Shown here: in pieces, positions 46,159-56,871 of the stretch | How positions within the stretch are numbered: position 1 is the stretch's first letter | How the letters are laid out: each line of letters opens with the position of its first letter | Assembly: GCA_003586115.2 (NCBI GenBank) | Contig: QVOM02000049.1 | Location: forward strand, 17,055,470 to 17,119,469 | Length of the DNA stretch: 64,000 nt | From: Salvator merianae | Taxonomy: Eukaryota > Chordata > Lepidosauria > Squamata > Teiidae | Reading direction: 5' to 3' | The notes under the pieces: model-generated | What the model was told of the DNA's origin: nothing | The model's database searches: none | Seen by the model: only the letters and a program-made list of their open reading frames with translations | Program-made: the position numbers and the translations under genes

Positions 46159-46676
46159 GGGCTCGTTCACACTTAGTGAGAGGAACGTTCCAGGTTGCTT
46201 GCTGAAACACAGGATTCGCACTTGCAAACAACCCCAGCTGACCCGAAATCTACCAAAGCCCACCTGATACTCATCTGAAGCCTACTAGTTGTGATCAACT
46301 AAATTATAGTCTCCAACCCGACCTGCACAATCAGGCGGAGATCAGGGAAGGTGCGTTTGCACCACTTTCAAGTTTGAAATGGTGGTGGGGTGGGGCCGGC
46401 ATGGATGCCCAGGCGTTGTCCGATGGTTCGGATCCAGCTTTGCACTTTGGAGTTTGGACCCTGGCTGCCGTTTTGAGCAAAACTTTGAAAACTGATCCTC
46501 TGGGTTTGAACACAGCTTCCTAACTAGTGCATTCCCATTCGCACTGTTCCCCCTGCTGGCCAGCTCGCAAACTGTTCCATTGCTGACAAGTGCAAATACA
46601 CATCACTGTACCTAATCCTGGTCAGCCCGAACCCTGCTAATTAGTACGCTCTACTCTCGTAAGTGCGAAAACAGCC
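46159..46676. mobile_element. MITE, GGGCTCGTTCACACTTA family
   Basis: A 518-bp element from GGGCTCGTTCACACTTAGTGAG to CTCTCGTAAGTGCGAAAACAGCC, flanked by TATAT on both sides (46154-46158 and 46677-46681). The termini are like 42678-43156 but the interior is different. Confidence 0.65.
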
Positions 46677-46681
46677 TATAT

Positions 46682-48565
46682 GTGAACAATTGAATGTTTC
46701 CCTCAGAGTCTGGCAGAGTAATATACTCAAATGAAATTCACTCCTGAAATTCCCCCTACTTGCTATAGGCTTCTGCTGTTCGCAACAAATTTCCACTATT
46801 GTGTAACCTGGTTAAAAAAGTCACAGAAGTGTTTGTGGGGCAATTTGGCTATTTGTGATACTTGCACCCATTTTGTGCTTAATAATATTTATTCATTCCC
46901 ACTTAACAGAAAGAGGAGACTATAAAAGACAATTCTGATCTTGGCTAAGTGCATCTGTTAGTTTCTTTAAACTCTATAACAAAATTCTAACTTTTATTAT
47001 TTTACTGTTCTTTATAAAGTGGGAACACAAAAGGCAGATGGCTTTTTCTCCAGGATGTAATGTAGACCTCTAGCACTGTAGAATTCTGTTCCCCCCACAT
47101 AAGTAATATGGTATTTTTAGATTGTTTGTATGTATGATCTCAGAGCCATCTGCTATCCTGAATTATCTAGAACATAAACGCACAGGAATTACTAGAATTA
47201 AAAATGAAAATATAACACATTATCATGGGGAAGACTTTGACCAAGTAACCTATACATTTGCCATCAAAACACTGATGATCAAGGCTCTATGCTCTTTGTT
47301 TTTATTCTTTTTTTTTTTTTTTTCAAATTCACCCCAAAGAGTTCATCTCACTTTGTTTCACCTTCTTTCTGGCTATTTCTGCTAAGTGACGGGATATAAA
47401 ACCAGTAGTGGCTGGAGATGTGGAGGGTCTGGAACTGCTATGAAAGTTCTGGATGATTGGATTGGTCAACAAGTAAAGAAATTAGGTTGCAGGTAACCCC
47501 ACCCACAAAGAAAACATTTCAAGGATATACACAGAAAATTAAAACTGGATAGAACCCTAATGCGTGTTTAAAGCTCTCAGAGTCTGCACAGAGCTCTAAG
47601 CCTTCTCGGATAGGCCTAAACTATTCCATATCTTTGGGGCCATGAACTAATGTGTACCCAAAGTCACTGAAATCTGGGTTCAACTTGGGCTGAAGCTGAT
47701 GTCTAGAGGGGCCTACTTCTTCACTTAAAAATGACAGAATAATTTTGCTGGAGAAAAAAGGGAGAGGTGTAAGCTTTGATAAGCAAACAAAACGCTGTCC
47801 TGACCCCTGCTCGGACCTGTCAGTTGTCATGAAAAATCTATGATTGTTATTTCTCATCAGAAACTGCTGGGATTTGGACAAAAACCAATATCAAGATCCA
47901 CACGTCAACAAGAATAATAAACCCCATTGTAAGTTTCCTTTGCAAATTATTTACCCAAGAGTGAAATGGAGATACAACTCCACTGGAGAACTGCCTTCAT
48001 GCTGTGTTAGCAAGACAGTGCAACAGCTCTTGCAAAGAGTTGCAAAGAATAACAGACTCACTAGAAAAGTCAAAGGAAGGAAGGAAGGTTAGGAGATGGA
48101 ATATAATTACACATACTGGAATGGTGGACCAAGCACCTAACACTTTGACTTTTGTGAAATCACAGTTATGTGCCAGAGGTTCAACACAACACAGCTGTTC
48201 CTTGCCTCTTCTGGCACAGTCTGAAACAAAATATTAATAGCATTTTCCTTCTTCTGTTATGAGACTATATCTCGTAGTATTCTCGGGTTTTTTTTTAAGG
48301 TGGAATCTACATTTTGCTGTCCTTTTCCATCAGAATAAGAATAAAACAAATAAATTGACCATTTCCCTATTTCAGGGATATGCTAGGCCATTTCAGATCT
48401 CAGCTCTGGAAGCTTTGAGTAAATACAGGTCTTCTTACAACCAATCTACATGGAACACATGTACAATAGTGTAGATAAAGAGGATGTGAGAGAGCCTCTG
48501 GAACTGAGATCTGGTGGGGAGATTTTGTTCTGGGCTGGTTTCACAGACTGTATCTGCATGGGGCT
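46682..48565. other. Upstream intron, nothing recognised
   Basis: AT-rich intron. A poly-T run is at 47308-47325. Confidence 0.5.
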
Positions 48566-48573
48566 GCTGGTCT

Positions 48574-48947
48574 CAGAGGCGTAGCAAGGGGGGGCGTGGG
48601 GGGGCACTGCGCACTGGGCGGCGCATTGTTGGGGGCGGCGCCCGCCTTTGAGCTGGGCCCTCCCGCCCGCCCGCCGGTTTGCCTTTTCTCGGCTTCACTG
48701 GCACATCTGCCGCTCGCTCGCCACCCGCTCGCCCCGCCCGCTGCTTGCTCGCCGCTCGCTCGCCCTGCCCGCCGCTCGCTCGCCCCGCCCGCTCACCGTG
48801 CCGGCTGGCGCGCGCGCGTGCAGCCATCATCATGGCGGCAGCGGGAGTAGGCAGCTGCAGGGCGGGGCGTCCTGCAGGGTGGGGCGCCCTGCTCAGCTGC
48901 CACCGTTTGGTCCGCCCCGGGTGGCGGAACGTTTAGCTACGCCGCTG
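48574..48947. mobile_element. GC-rich hAT-type element resembling a CpG island
   Basis: A 374-bp element, CAGAGGCGTAGCAAGGGGGG to CGTTTAGCTACGCCGCTG, with terminal inverted repeats of the CAG(N)GGCGTAGC type. The flanks are a perfect 8-bp duplication GCTGGTCT (48566-48573 and 48948-48955). The interior is very GC- and CpG-rich, with repeated GCTCGCTCGCC units and a CGCGCGCG run. ATGGCGGC at 48832-48839 is a YY1-like core. Open frames here on both strands are composition artefacts. Confidence 0.88.
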
Positions 48948-48955
48948 GCTGGTCT

Positions 48956-49210
48956 GTGGCAGCAGCCCCTGAGGAATGCAGCATCCACATTGTGGACTGG
49001 CCTACCAAGAGGTTGTGCTTTTTGGTAGAAAGCTGCATTCATGCTGGACCAGACTATGTGAAAACAATGTCTTAGACTGCTCCAACAGGGGATCTCTTGA
49101 AAGTGCATTCCATGGTGGTAGACTGGCCTAGCATTCATGTGTGGATGGCAGCAAGTGTCTAGGCTAGTATACCAGGCATGAGGAGCCTGGAGTGTTTTGT
49201 TGGGCTTCTG
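48956..49210. mobile_element. Older MITE-like element interrupted by the GC-rich hAT
   Basis: GCAGCATCCACATTGTGGACTGGCC and GGTAGAAAGCTGCATTC..GCTGGACCAGAC parallel GCAGCATCCACACAG, CACATTGCGGACTGGTCC and GTGCTGGACTGGGCC at 8640-8790. The left part lies before 48566. Confidence 0.4.
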
Positions 49211-49213
49211 GAA

Positions 49214-49555
49214 GGGCCTTTTCACACTATCCACCTTAGAACAGGATAATTATCCTGTGGAATAGACCTTGCAGTGTGGATAGCATTCGTACTGCAAGGT
49301 CTTAGAACAGAACGCCAGCAGGATGCTAGCATTCATGGTGCAAATACTGGCATCCTACTTGTGTTCTATGCCACGACAGTGGCTGGGAAGCACTGCTGTG
49401 CTGCACGATCATGCAAGTGCAGCCGTGCCACACAGATGTGCGTTCACACCTGGAAGTCTGCTCCCAATTGCCAAGGCCTCTGCAAAGTGCAGAGGCACTT
49501 GACTAGTGAGCATCCCTGATGCTCTCTAGCTTCAAGGACAAACAGGCACTCAGTG
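49214..49555 (+). mobile_element. MITE, GGG-TTTTCACAC/GGATAATTATCC family
   Basis: GGGCCTTTTCACACTATCCACC, CTTAGAACAGGATAATTATCC and GCAAGTGCAGCCGTGCC; CTCTGCAAAGTGCAGAGGCACTTGACTAG near the right. Same family as 30500-30928 (opposite direction). The right end is decayed. Confidence 0.55.
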
Positions 49556-50989
49556 TTCTGGAACTGGCCTTGGGAAGACCACAAGGATACCTGGCAATTC
49601 CAACTCAGCGCTGGTAGGATCCTGCTGCTTTGACTCAGTCTGGAAGTAGGTTAGGTTTTTGAAAGTAGAGACACGTGCCTATCACATTCCATCTCCCTAG
49701 CTTATTTGCCACACGGAGGATGAAAATTCCACATGTGTCTTCTCTGACGAGGACTTTAGTCGGGAGTCAAACGTGTGACTGCTTCATATGCCTATAATCT
49801 CTTCTGGTTACATGTCAGTTGGCTTGCATCTTAGCACTTGTTCCAAAGATGCACTGAAGCCTGAAGGGCATGGTGTGATGCTCAGCTTGGTTTCAAAGGC
49901 CATGTGACTTTTATAAAGGAAGGGTGTAGGTGGGAAACTGGGTCGGAAAGCAAGGCAAGGAGTAATAACAGCTTGGAGGGCATCTGTCTATGGCTGCTTT
50001 TGGCCTGAAATCAGAAATTCAGAAACATGACAAACAGCTACACGAGAGTGAACTGCTTCCCCCCACCTTCTTACCACTCTCCCCAGCCCGTATTAAATAC
50101 AATTATATAACATCCTTGTAACTAAAAGTTTAAAAGCTTTAAAGCACCATCACTTATTTCTGGGAATGAAGGGCTCACTCCAATTAAAGGCAGGAGCTGG
50201 ATATGCCTGCCCATTCTAATTGTCAGCAGTTTTCTTGCAAGGTTATACAATCCTAATTAAAGATAATTCTAGGCACCTGGGGGGAAATAAACACAGGTAA
50301 AAAATACATGCAAAATCTCTCTCTCTCTTATCCTAGTCAAATTGCAAGATTGCAACATCCAGGGTATGCAACATTATGAACCTTTGCCACTGTTGCTGCT
50401 ACTGTACTGAAACAAAAAGCCTTCGGACTTTTGAAGGCATTCATTAAGCAGAAGACCCTGTTCCATACCCTGAACTAAATTTCTGCAGGAATTCTGAATG
50501 AGAATTAAGTAAACAAGGGGAGGAGGGAAGAATTTTAGCTCTACCCCCCTGCCTTTCTCATTACTATGTTGTTACACGTTGGTACAAAATATAAAAAAGT
50601 TCATTTTCTGTAGCACAGACAAGAAGAAATTTAGTTTTTCTGTAGTACAGATAAGAAGAAAAGTATTTTTTAATGTCAACTCCCAAGATCACTTTTAAAT
50701 GAAAAGTCTTTGGGGAATTTTATCATCACTTCCAATATGTGGAGCTCATGCATTCATAGAAGTTTTTAACATTGTTTGCGTCTTCCCTCCCTAAATTGTC
50801 ACTGAGGAGCCACCTTGCCTGAGGGGAGCAGATGAGAAAGGGCAAGCTGGGAAGACCCTCCATCAGCTCCTAGCAGTGTCCTCTGACCCCCTCAGCTGTC
50901 ATCAGAAGAGCCATCTTGTGTGAGAAGAGTAGAGGAGAAAGAGCAGGCTAGGAAATGATCTTCCAATAGCCCCCAGCAGTATCCTGATC
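49556..50989. other. Upstream intron, nothing recognised
   Basis: No exon or defined repeat. Confidence 0.5.
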
Positions 50990-51080
50990 TCATGTGCAAT
51001 ATCTGTAGTTTGCTTGTTATGTAAAGCACTCTGGGACCTCATGGTGAAGTGTGGAATACAAATGGGAATAATAATGAAAT
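50990..51080 (+). mobile_element. L2-like repeat tail
   Basis: GTTATGTAAAGCACTCTGGGACC..TGGAATACAAATGGGAATAATAA is the 3' tail of an L2/MIR-like repeat. The adjoining GGAA array probably grew from it. Confidence 0.5.
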
Positions 51081-51285
51081 GAAGGACGAAAGGAAGGAAG
51101 GAAGGAAGGAAGGAAGGAAGGAAGGAAGGAAGGAAGGAAGGGAGGGAGGAAGAAAGAAAGAAAAGAAGGGAAAGCAAAGGAAAGGAAAGGGAAGGAAAGG
51201 GAAGGAAAGAGGGAAGGGAAGGGAAGGGAAGGGAAGGGAAGGGAAGGGAAGGGAAGGGAAGGGAAGGGAAGGGAGGGGAGAAAGA
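51081..51285. repeat. (GGAA)n / (GGGAA)n microsatellite
   Basis: About 205 bp of polypurine: GGAA units first, an impure GAAAG section, then about a dozen GGGAA units. Phe/Pro/Ser-rich open frames on the minus strand come from this repeat. Confidence 0.95.
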
Positions 51286-51350
51286 ATAGTATAGGCTGGC
51301 ATGTCTGATGTCCAAAAGAGAATGCCTCTCCCTGAGTGGACTGGTCACTG

Positions 51351-51748
51351 TGTGCCTCCAGATGCGAGATACAACCCATGATTCTCCCAAGACTATACTG
51401 GGAATGCCACACGTATCTGTGGCATTCCCAATATAGTCCTGGCATACTGAGGCAATTTCCCAAATATGATTATTATGGGAAATCTTGCAATGATGCTGGG
51501 CCCCCCGTAACTGCAAACACTTACCTATGTCTGCCTGCTGCTTCTGTGATTGTTGCCCTGGAAAATATGTGGTCACTAGTGAAGTGTGTGACTATTATAC
51601 AGGTATTTTCAGGAGGAACAATCAGGGAAGCAACAGGCAGACACAGGTAAGAACATGTGATTGCCTCTTGAGTCTGGCCAGGTGGTGAGGTGCAATTGTG
51701 GGATCCTTTTTAGATCCTGCAATTGCCACCTGCCTTCTGGAGGCAGCC
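51351..51748 (+). mobile_element. MITE, GGCTGCCTCCAGA family, copy D
   Basis: TGTGCCTCCAGATGCGAG to CTTCTGGAGGCAGCC, colinear with copy B at 43846. Has inverted subrepeats TATGTCTGCCTGCTGCTTC / GAAGCAACAGGCAGACA and ATTGTGGGATCC / GGATCC-like TAGATCCTGCAAT. Confidence 0.7.
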
Positions 51749-52675
51749 ATTGATACCTGCTCCTCCCACTCCCAGTTCACTGCAGAAAAAGTCACTATTT
51801 TCTAGTCCCCAGTTGCAGTTTTCTATACTGTACTACAAGACTACTTTCCATTTACATCATCTAAGCAGATTGGCAGATATGAACATTTTAAATTTGAACA
51901 ACCTGTACTTTTGAGAATATACAGTATACCCTTAGAGCCATCTTCAGTTATGTCTGAGAAATATTTAAAGGTCTCTAGATAAGAACAACAACAACAACCA
52001 AAAAACCTTACTGCTTTTTCTACTGCCTGCCATGAACTGGAAGGTAAAGCATTAAAGCAGAAAGCCTCTTGTATTTATGAAAGCTTCTTGAAAAAAACCT
52101 GATATGAGAACAGGTGGTATTTTTGCCTCCCATGAATTGCTTCTTCAGTTTGCAGAAGGTGACAAGAAGCCCCATTATTTTTTTTTCCTTAATGGACTTA
52201 GAAAGCCTAACACAGCTTTCTACTCTTGGTCCTCCTTCCCTGGAGTATAAAGGGAATTAGAACAAGAAAACAACTGGCAAATCAGTTCCTCTGACTGGGT
52301 AGCTGTACACCTTCTGCCAATAAAAGTGAGAGTTTCTATAAGTGGCACTGATTCTGAGCACAGACATGAACCTAGAAAGACTACATCTACCCACAGTGGA
52401 AAGGGTGGCCCTTGGTCACCTAGGGGTCAGAGCAGGCAAACAATTACACTACAGGGACAGATGTTTTCTGTCTCAAGCCTCAGAAGGGGCCCATTGAACA
52501 GAGAACAGGAAAACCCATTCTCTGTTTACCCATTTTCAAAGAGTAGTGTGTAGACTGTTTGGTTCCAACAGCTTGGAAAGATGGATCCGGAGCCAGTGAC
52601 ATTTGGACAGGCTTTTTATGCACGCCCAGAGCACAGCTACTGGCCACAAAATGCCTCACTGTCAGCTCATATGGA

Positions 52676-52812
52676 GGCAGCCAAAGACGACGCTTACTTA
52701 TTCCGCTATATTTGGATATTCCAGAATAAAGTATGAATATTCCAGAATATCCATGTTTTATTCTGGAATATCCAAATATAGCGGAATAAGTAAGCGATGT
52801 CTGGATGCAGCC
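52676..52812. mobile_element. Palindromic MITE with a 40-bp perfect stem
   Basis: Same family as 15288 and 23791 (right terminus GATGTCTGGATGCAGCC). The arm 52691-52730 (CGCTTACTTATTCCGC..) is the exact reverse complement of 52757-52796, with a 26-nt loop. The left terminus is slightly eroded. Confidence 0.85.
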
Positions 52813-54985
52813 ATAGACTCTCTCCATACCATCAGATGAACTTCTCCAGCATTTCCACAGTTCTATACCATCAGCTTCCTTAGGTTCTGGAAGTTTACAG
52901 GAGCTGGAAACTCACATGTGCATGCCTAAAGACAATGTAAAGGCATATAAGATTTGTAACTTTTTTCTTTTTCAGACTCCAGCTGCCAAAATCCATAGCC
53001 ACAGAATAGGGCCTGCAGTATACATATATATGCCTGAAGATCTCTTGACTTTTCAGTGCTCTTTTCTTTTAGATTGCTGTTTTAATCCTGAACTGGTGGC
53101 TGTTAAAGGCCATGCTCTGGGTTTCTAGTTGTTTTGGGGAAATTATCTTTTGCCCAGGCATTTAGACCTTTTTAGGGATCGATTTCTCGGTTATCGTTTT
53201 AATAACACTAAATTGACATAGAAAATGCAAATAAAGAGAAGGTAATCCTTGAAAAGAATGGTGCATCTTTATTATAACCCAGCAAAAAGATTGAAATCCA
53301 AAGAAATAGCAATAAACAATGTAATTTGTTAGAATCAGCTAGTTTCATAAGTAGGATAGGTAGTTTGGCATTTAGAAAAGGAAAAGAGAAAGGCTTGGCT
53401 CCAAACTAAGTAAGGAAACCTAGTTAGTGAGTGTAAAAAGTGGGGGGGGGGGGAGAGGGGGTCTGAAAGAAACTAGCAATGGAAACTAAAGAGGTTCCTA
53501 GCATTAAAGGGATAAATCTCACCTATCTGTAGTCTTCTCCAGGTAAATCTTCATCATGTCAGAAAAGAAAATTTGGGGGGAAAAGATGCATAGGTCTCTT
53601 GCAGGCAAAGTGGGTGAAAAATCAGAGAACGGGGTGTGGACGAGGCTCCACAACCCTTACTCCTTTAGAAACAAAAACAGCTCTTTTGCCAAGGGACCTG
53701 GAGAGAGATATGGAATCCCTCTTTTAGTGAAATCAGCTCAAAAAGGAAAATAAAGGAAACTGCAAGCAAGCATTAGGATCAAGCAGCTCCTCAGAAAAAT
53801 CTGTTCCCTCTCCATTTCAGGAGGGAGGTAAAATCAGCTCTCAGTGAAGGTAAAAATGGCACTGAGATGTTTTCTTCTCCTGCTAACTCATGCTTCTTCT
53901 TCTTCTTCTCTTCTCCTCAGCTCCTGCTAACTTCCTAATAGTAAAAAAACTGAACTTTTTATATTCTTTTTCCCAAGCAGAAAAAGGAGGAAACTTCCTT
54001 TAGCTGAGCAAAGATGTGAGCTTTGTCACATAGACAGATAAACAGACAACTACACCGGTTGATGAGCTTAAATTGTGTTATTTGCATTCTTAATGAGAAG
54101 TTCTCAAGATGTAGGCTTGAACAATAGGACTAGGTGATGGCCAAATAGTTGTCCAATCTTTTGTTAACCATTAATGCATAATTTCCTGAGCTGACTCTCA
54201 GCAGCCAGGTTAACTTATTCAAGAGATAAGCAGAGAAAATCTGATTTCTACAGGGTCCAGGATTCTGGTCAGATTCCCTGTATTTATATAGTTATAGTTA
54301 TATTTCATAGGATCCATGCCAATCTGTCGCTCCAGTTTCTGTATGGCATGGCTACAAGTGTCTGCGTTACATGGCCACTCAGCCAGTGAACCTGCCTCAC
54401 CTCCCAGAAAAATGGCAGTCATGCTCTTCCCTGGATTACTGTAGTACTGCATTTCTCTTTTCCCATTTTCCTACTGTTTTCACTTTCCAATTGAGCTACT
54501 GAGCATGCCAGCCCTCAGCAGGGTAGGATTTTTCATTAAAAATTCCTTGGTAGTTGAACTAACTAAACGAAAAAGTGATTCTGCAACTCTTGGTTTCACT
54601 GATTAGCACTAGCTCACATGGTATGATGGTTGTCCCAGTTGGGTCTTCTAAACTGACCTCAGCCTTGAAGGGAGAAAAATTTGAAGATGCCTTGTGAGTT
54701 TGTGGTCAGGATTAGGGACATGGCGAACTCATGTTCAGTCAAAAGGAAAAGGGGGTTAGAGGCCAAGGTCTCTTAGGTGCTCTCCCTACAGTCCTGGCCC
54801 CCTTTGGCTTCACTCACATACATGTGAGCAAACCCACAAAATAAGGAACTCACCCACTTGCTGCTTGCATGGTTGGAGGCATTATAGACCCTTTGTAGGT
54901 GGGCCTCACAGCATGCAATGGTGCATACGTGTGGCATTATTGCGCATGCGCAAACCATGTTGAGGATTTCTGTGCATGTATCTGC
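52813..54985. other. Upstream intron, nothing recognised
   Basis: Contains a G run at 53443-53452 and a CTTCTT run at 53892-53910. No coding exon. Confidence 0.5.
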
Positions 54986-54989
54986 AGTG

Positions 54990-55250
54990 TGCAATATATA
55001 CCAGAACAGCAAGTCTACTAGATGCTTCCTATCCAGACATTGGTGCAGTCTAAGGGAGGCCCTGCCCACTAAGAACTACTGGGGGGTCCATTTTGATGTC
55101 CTCCAGAGGCTCGGAGCTTCACACGAGCTTCAAGGCTGGGGAGAGGGCTGGTCTGGACCAGCAGTGTCATGCAGATGATGTGCTCTGAACTGGTTGGTTT
55201 GGCTGGTCCAGACCCATTGGTTCAGAATAGGGGAAGGTAAGTGCAGAAAA
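54990..55250. mobile_element. MITE-like element, partial
   Basis: GTGCAGTCTAAGGGAGGCCC near the left, GGTCTGGACCAGCAGTG, then CTGGTCCAGACCCATTGGTTCAG and GTAAGTGCAGAAAAGG. The right half is close to 11690-11815. Confidence 0.5.
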
Positions 55251-56040
55251 GGTATCAGATTTGTTATTGGTCGCAGAGAAACACATTTTTCCTTTAGCCT
55301 GCCTGAACTGGAGTGGTGATTGGTCACTCCACTCAGCTAAAAGTGTGCGAACAGCACTATGTGATTCTGGCATGTATTGCAGTTCATAAACTAATGTAAA
55401 GGCATCCCATATCTTTGTTAAATGATGTCCAGACAATGCACGCAGTTTGGTCACTGAGTATTTGACCACAAAAGCAAAATCTCTGAAGGTGGCACACGCA
55501 CATCCAAGTATGTATAGTTCTTGAACAATAATAATCTTCCATAGGGTTAAACACAATGATGGTGTTAAACAATGGCTTCAACATGGCACAACTTATAGAA
55601 GCCCCCCAGTGCAGTGGAAGTCTTTAATCCAGCCATTTTCCTTCTGTCAGAAAATTCTTGCTGCTAATCTCATGAGGCCATGTGATAGGCTTACATCTAA
55701 ATTCATTTAAAATGTTATATGCTAATCTATTGGGAGGGGAGGAAGAAAAGAGGAAAAATGAATTTCTTTCTTTCTTTTTTTGCACAAATAGGATCCACTA
55801 GAGAACTCTTCTCAAGAGGCTTTCATTCCCCTCTGCTGCCTTTTTCCAGATGACTACACAAGCATTGTGGCACAGAACGGTTTCTTCTTTTGCTACAGTA
55901 CTGAAGAAAATCTAGGAGGCTCTATGAAAGATTAAGGAGGGTTTATAAAGTTAGCGTAGGTGACAGATAGCTGACTTAGCATGATGCTGAAATGACATTT
56001 GAAAGCAATAATGTTGCCCTTTGCCTTTGTTAAATAACAC
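55251..56040. other. Upstream intron, nothing recognised
   Basis: Open frames on the minus strand lack splice context and domains. Confidence 0.5.
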
Positions 56041-56044
56041 AAAC

Positions 56045-56440
56045 GGATCTGGTGCTCACTTGCTTGCAAGTGCGCACTTGCCCTGGTGGTGGCCGAGTGA
56101 AGCACCCACTCACTTGCTGGTGCCCACTCACCCACCCAGAAGGGGCCAGCATCCTCACAAGTGCTGGCAGAAGACCTGGCGCTCACTTGCCTGTCACTGG
56201 TGGGGCCAGCACCCACTTGCATGCTGGCAGCAGGGTCCACTGCTCATTTGCCCACTGGCAGCAGCGGCCAGTGCCCACTTGCCCACTGTTGACAGCAGGG
56301 TCAGTTCTCACTCACCCACCAGTGACTACTTGTCCACTGCTGCCCACTTACCCACCACCAATGGCAGCAGAAGCCAGTGTCCATTCATCTGTCAGCAGTG
56401 GGGTAAATGCCCATTCACCAACCAGCGCCTTCTCACCTGC
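56045..56440. repeat. Degenerate minisatellite-like tract (CCCACTCACCCACC/GGCAGCAG)
   Basis: CCCACTTGCCCACTG, CTCACTCACCCACC, GGCAGCAG and CCAGTGCCCACT recur with variable spacing of roughly 30-45 bp. Overlapping open frames on the plus strand (His/Pro/Ser/Cys-rich) have no domain and come from the repetition. Confidence 0.6.
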
Positions 56441-56570
56441 CACTTCTCTCCCTTCGTGTGTTGTGTTCTAATGAGATTGAGGAGTGGGGAAATGCGCTGA
56501 GATCTGAACAGGCTGGAGTGGGGTGGGAGAGAATGAGTGTTTGGCCCAATCTGATCTCTCTTCCCTTCCT

Positions 56571-56871
56571 TGAGGCACGGTGGCGCAGAAGGCTAAGGCA
56601 CTGATCTTTCAATAGGAGGATCAGAGTTCAAGGCCCCTGTCTGCTGTGTAGAGGGGATGAGTGCTCTCTACTGGCCTCTAGCTCCAGCCAACCTAGCTGT
56701 TTGAAAGCAAGTAATTGCAAGTAGATAAATAGGGAGCATCACATTGTGCGATGCGGAAGATAGACAGATGTAAGCCTTCGGGCGAAAAATAACCTTGTAA
56801 GCCGCTTTGAGTCAGCTTCGGCCGAGAAAAGCGGGGTATAAAAACCAAGTTCTTCTTCTTCTTCTTCTTCC
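56571..56871 (+). mobile_element. tRNA-headed SINE with GCCGCTTTGAG tail
   Basis: The head TGAGGCACGGTGGCGCAGAAGG with box B GAGTTCAAGGCCCC, the body CTCCAGCCAACCTAGC..GAAAGCAAGTAATTGCAAG, then the tail AAGCCGCTTTGAGTCAGC..GAGAAAAGCGGGGTATAAAAACC and (TTC)n. The head and body differ from the SINE at 37874 but the tail is the same. Confidence 0.8.

Noticed and set aside
48573..49028. CpG island with promoter or first exon, and Ala/Arg-rich open frames on both strands
   Set aside because: The GC-rich block has transposon ends and a perfect 8-bp duplication; the frames reflect base composition.
50902..51576. 224-codon open frame on the minus strand
   Set aside because: Its centre is the translated GGAA/GGGAA microsatellite (Phe/Pro/Ser repeats) and its ends lie in MITE sequence.
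53800..53930. Possible polypyrimidine tract and AG acceptor (CTTCTTCTTCTTCTCTTCTCCTCAG) on the plus strand
   Set aside because: Following sequence is not an open conserved exon and PHACTR1 runs on the other strand.
56021..56500. 159-codon His/Pro/Ser-rich open frame
   Set aside because: Product of a degenerate C-rich repeat tract; no start context, domain or splice evidence.
56571..56645. tRNA-like sequence on the plus strand
   Set aside because: SINE head followed by the SINE body and tail, not a tRNA gene.
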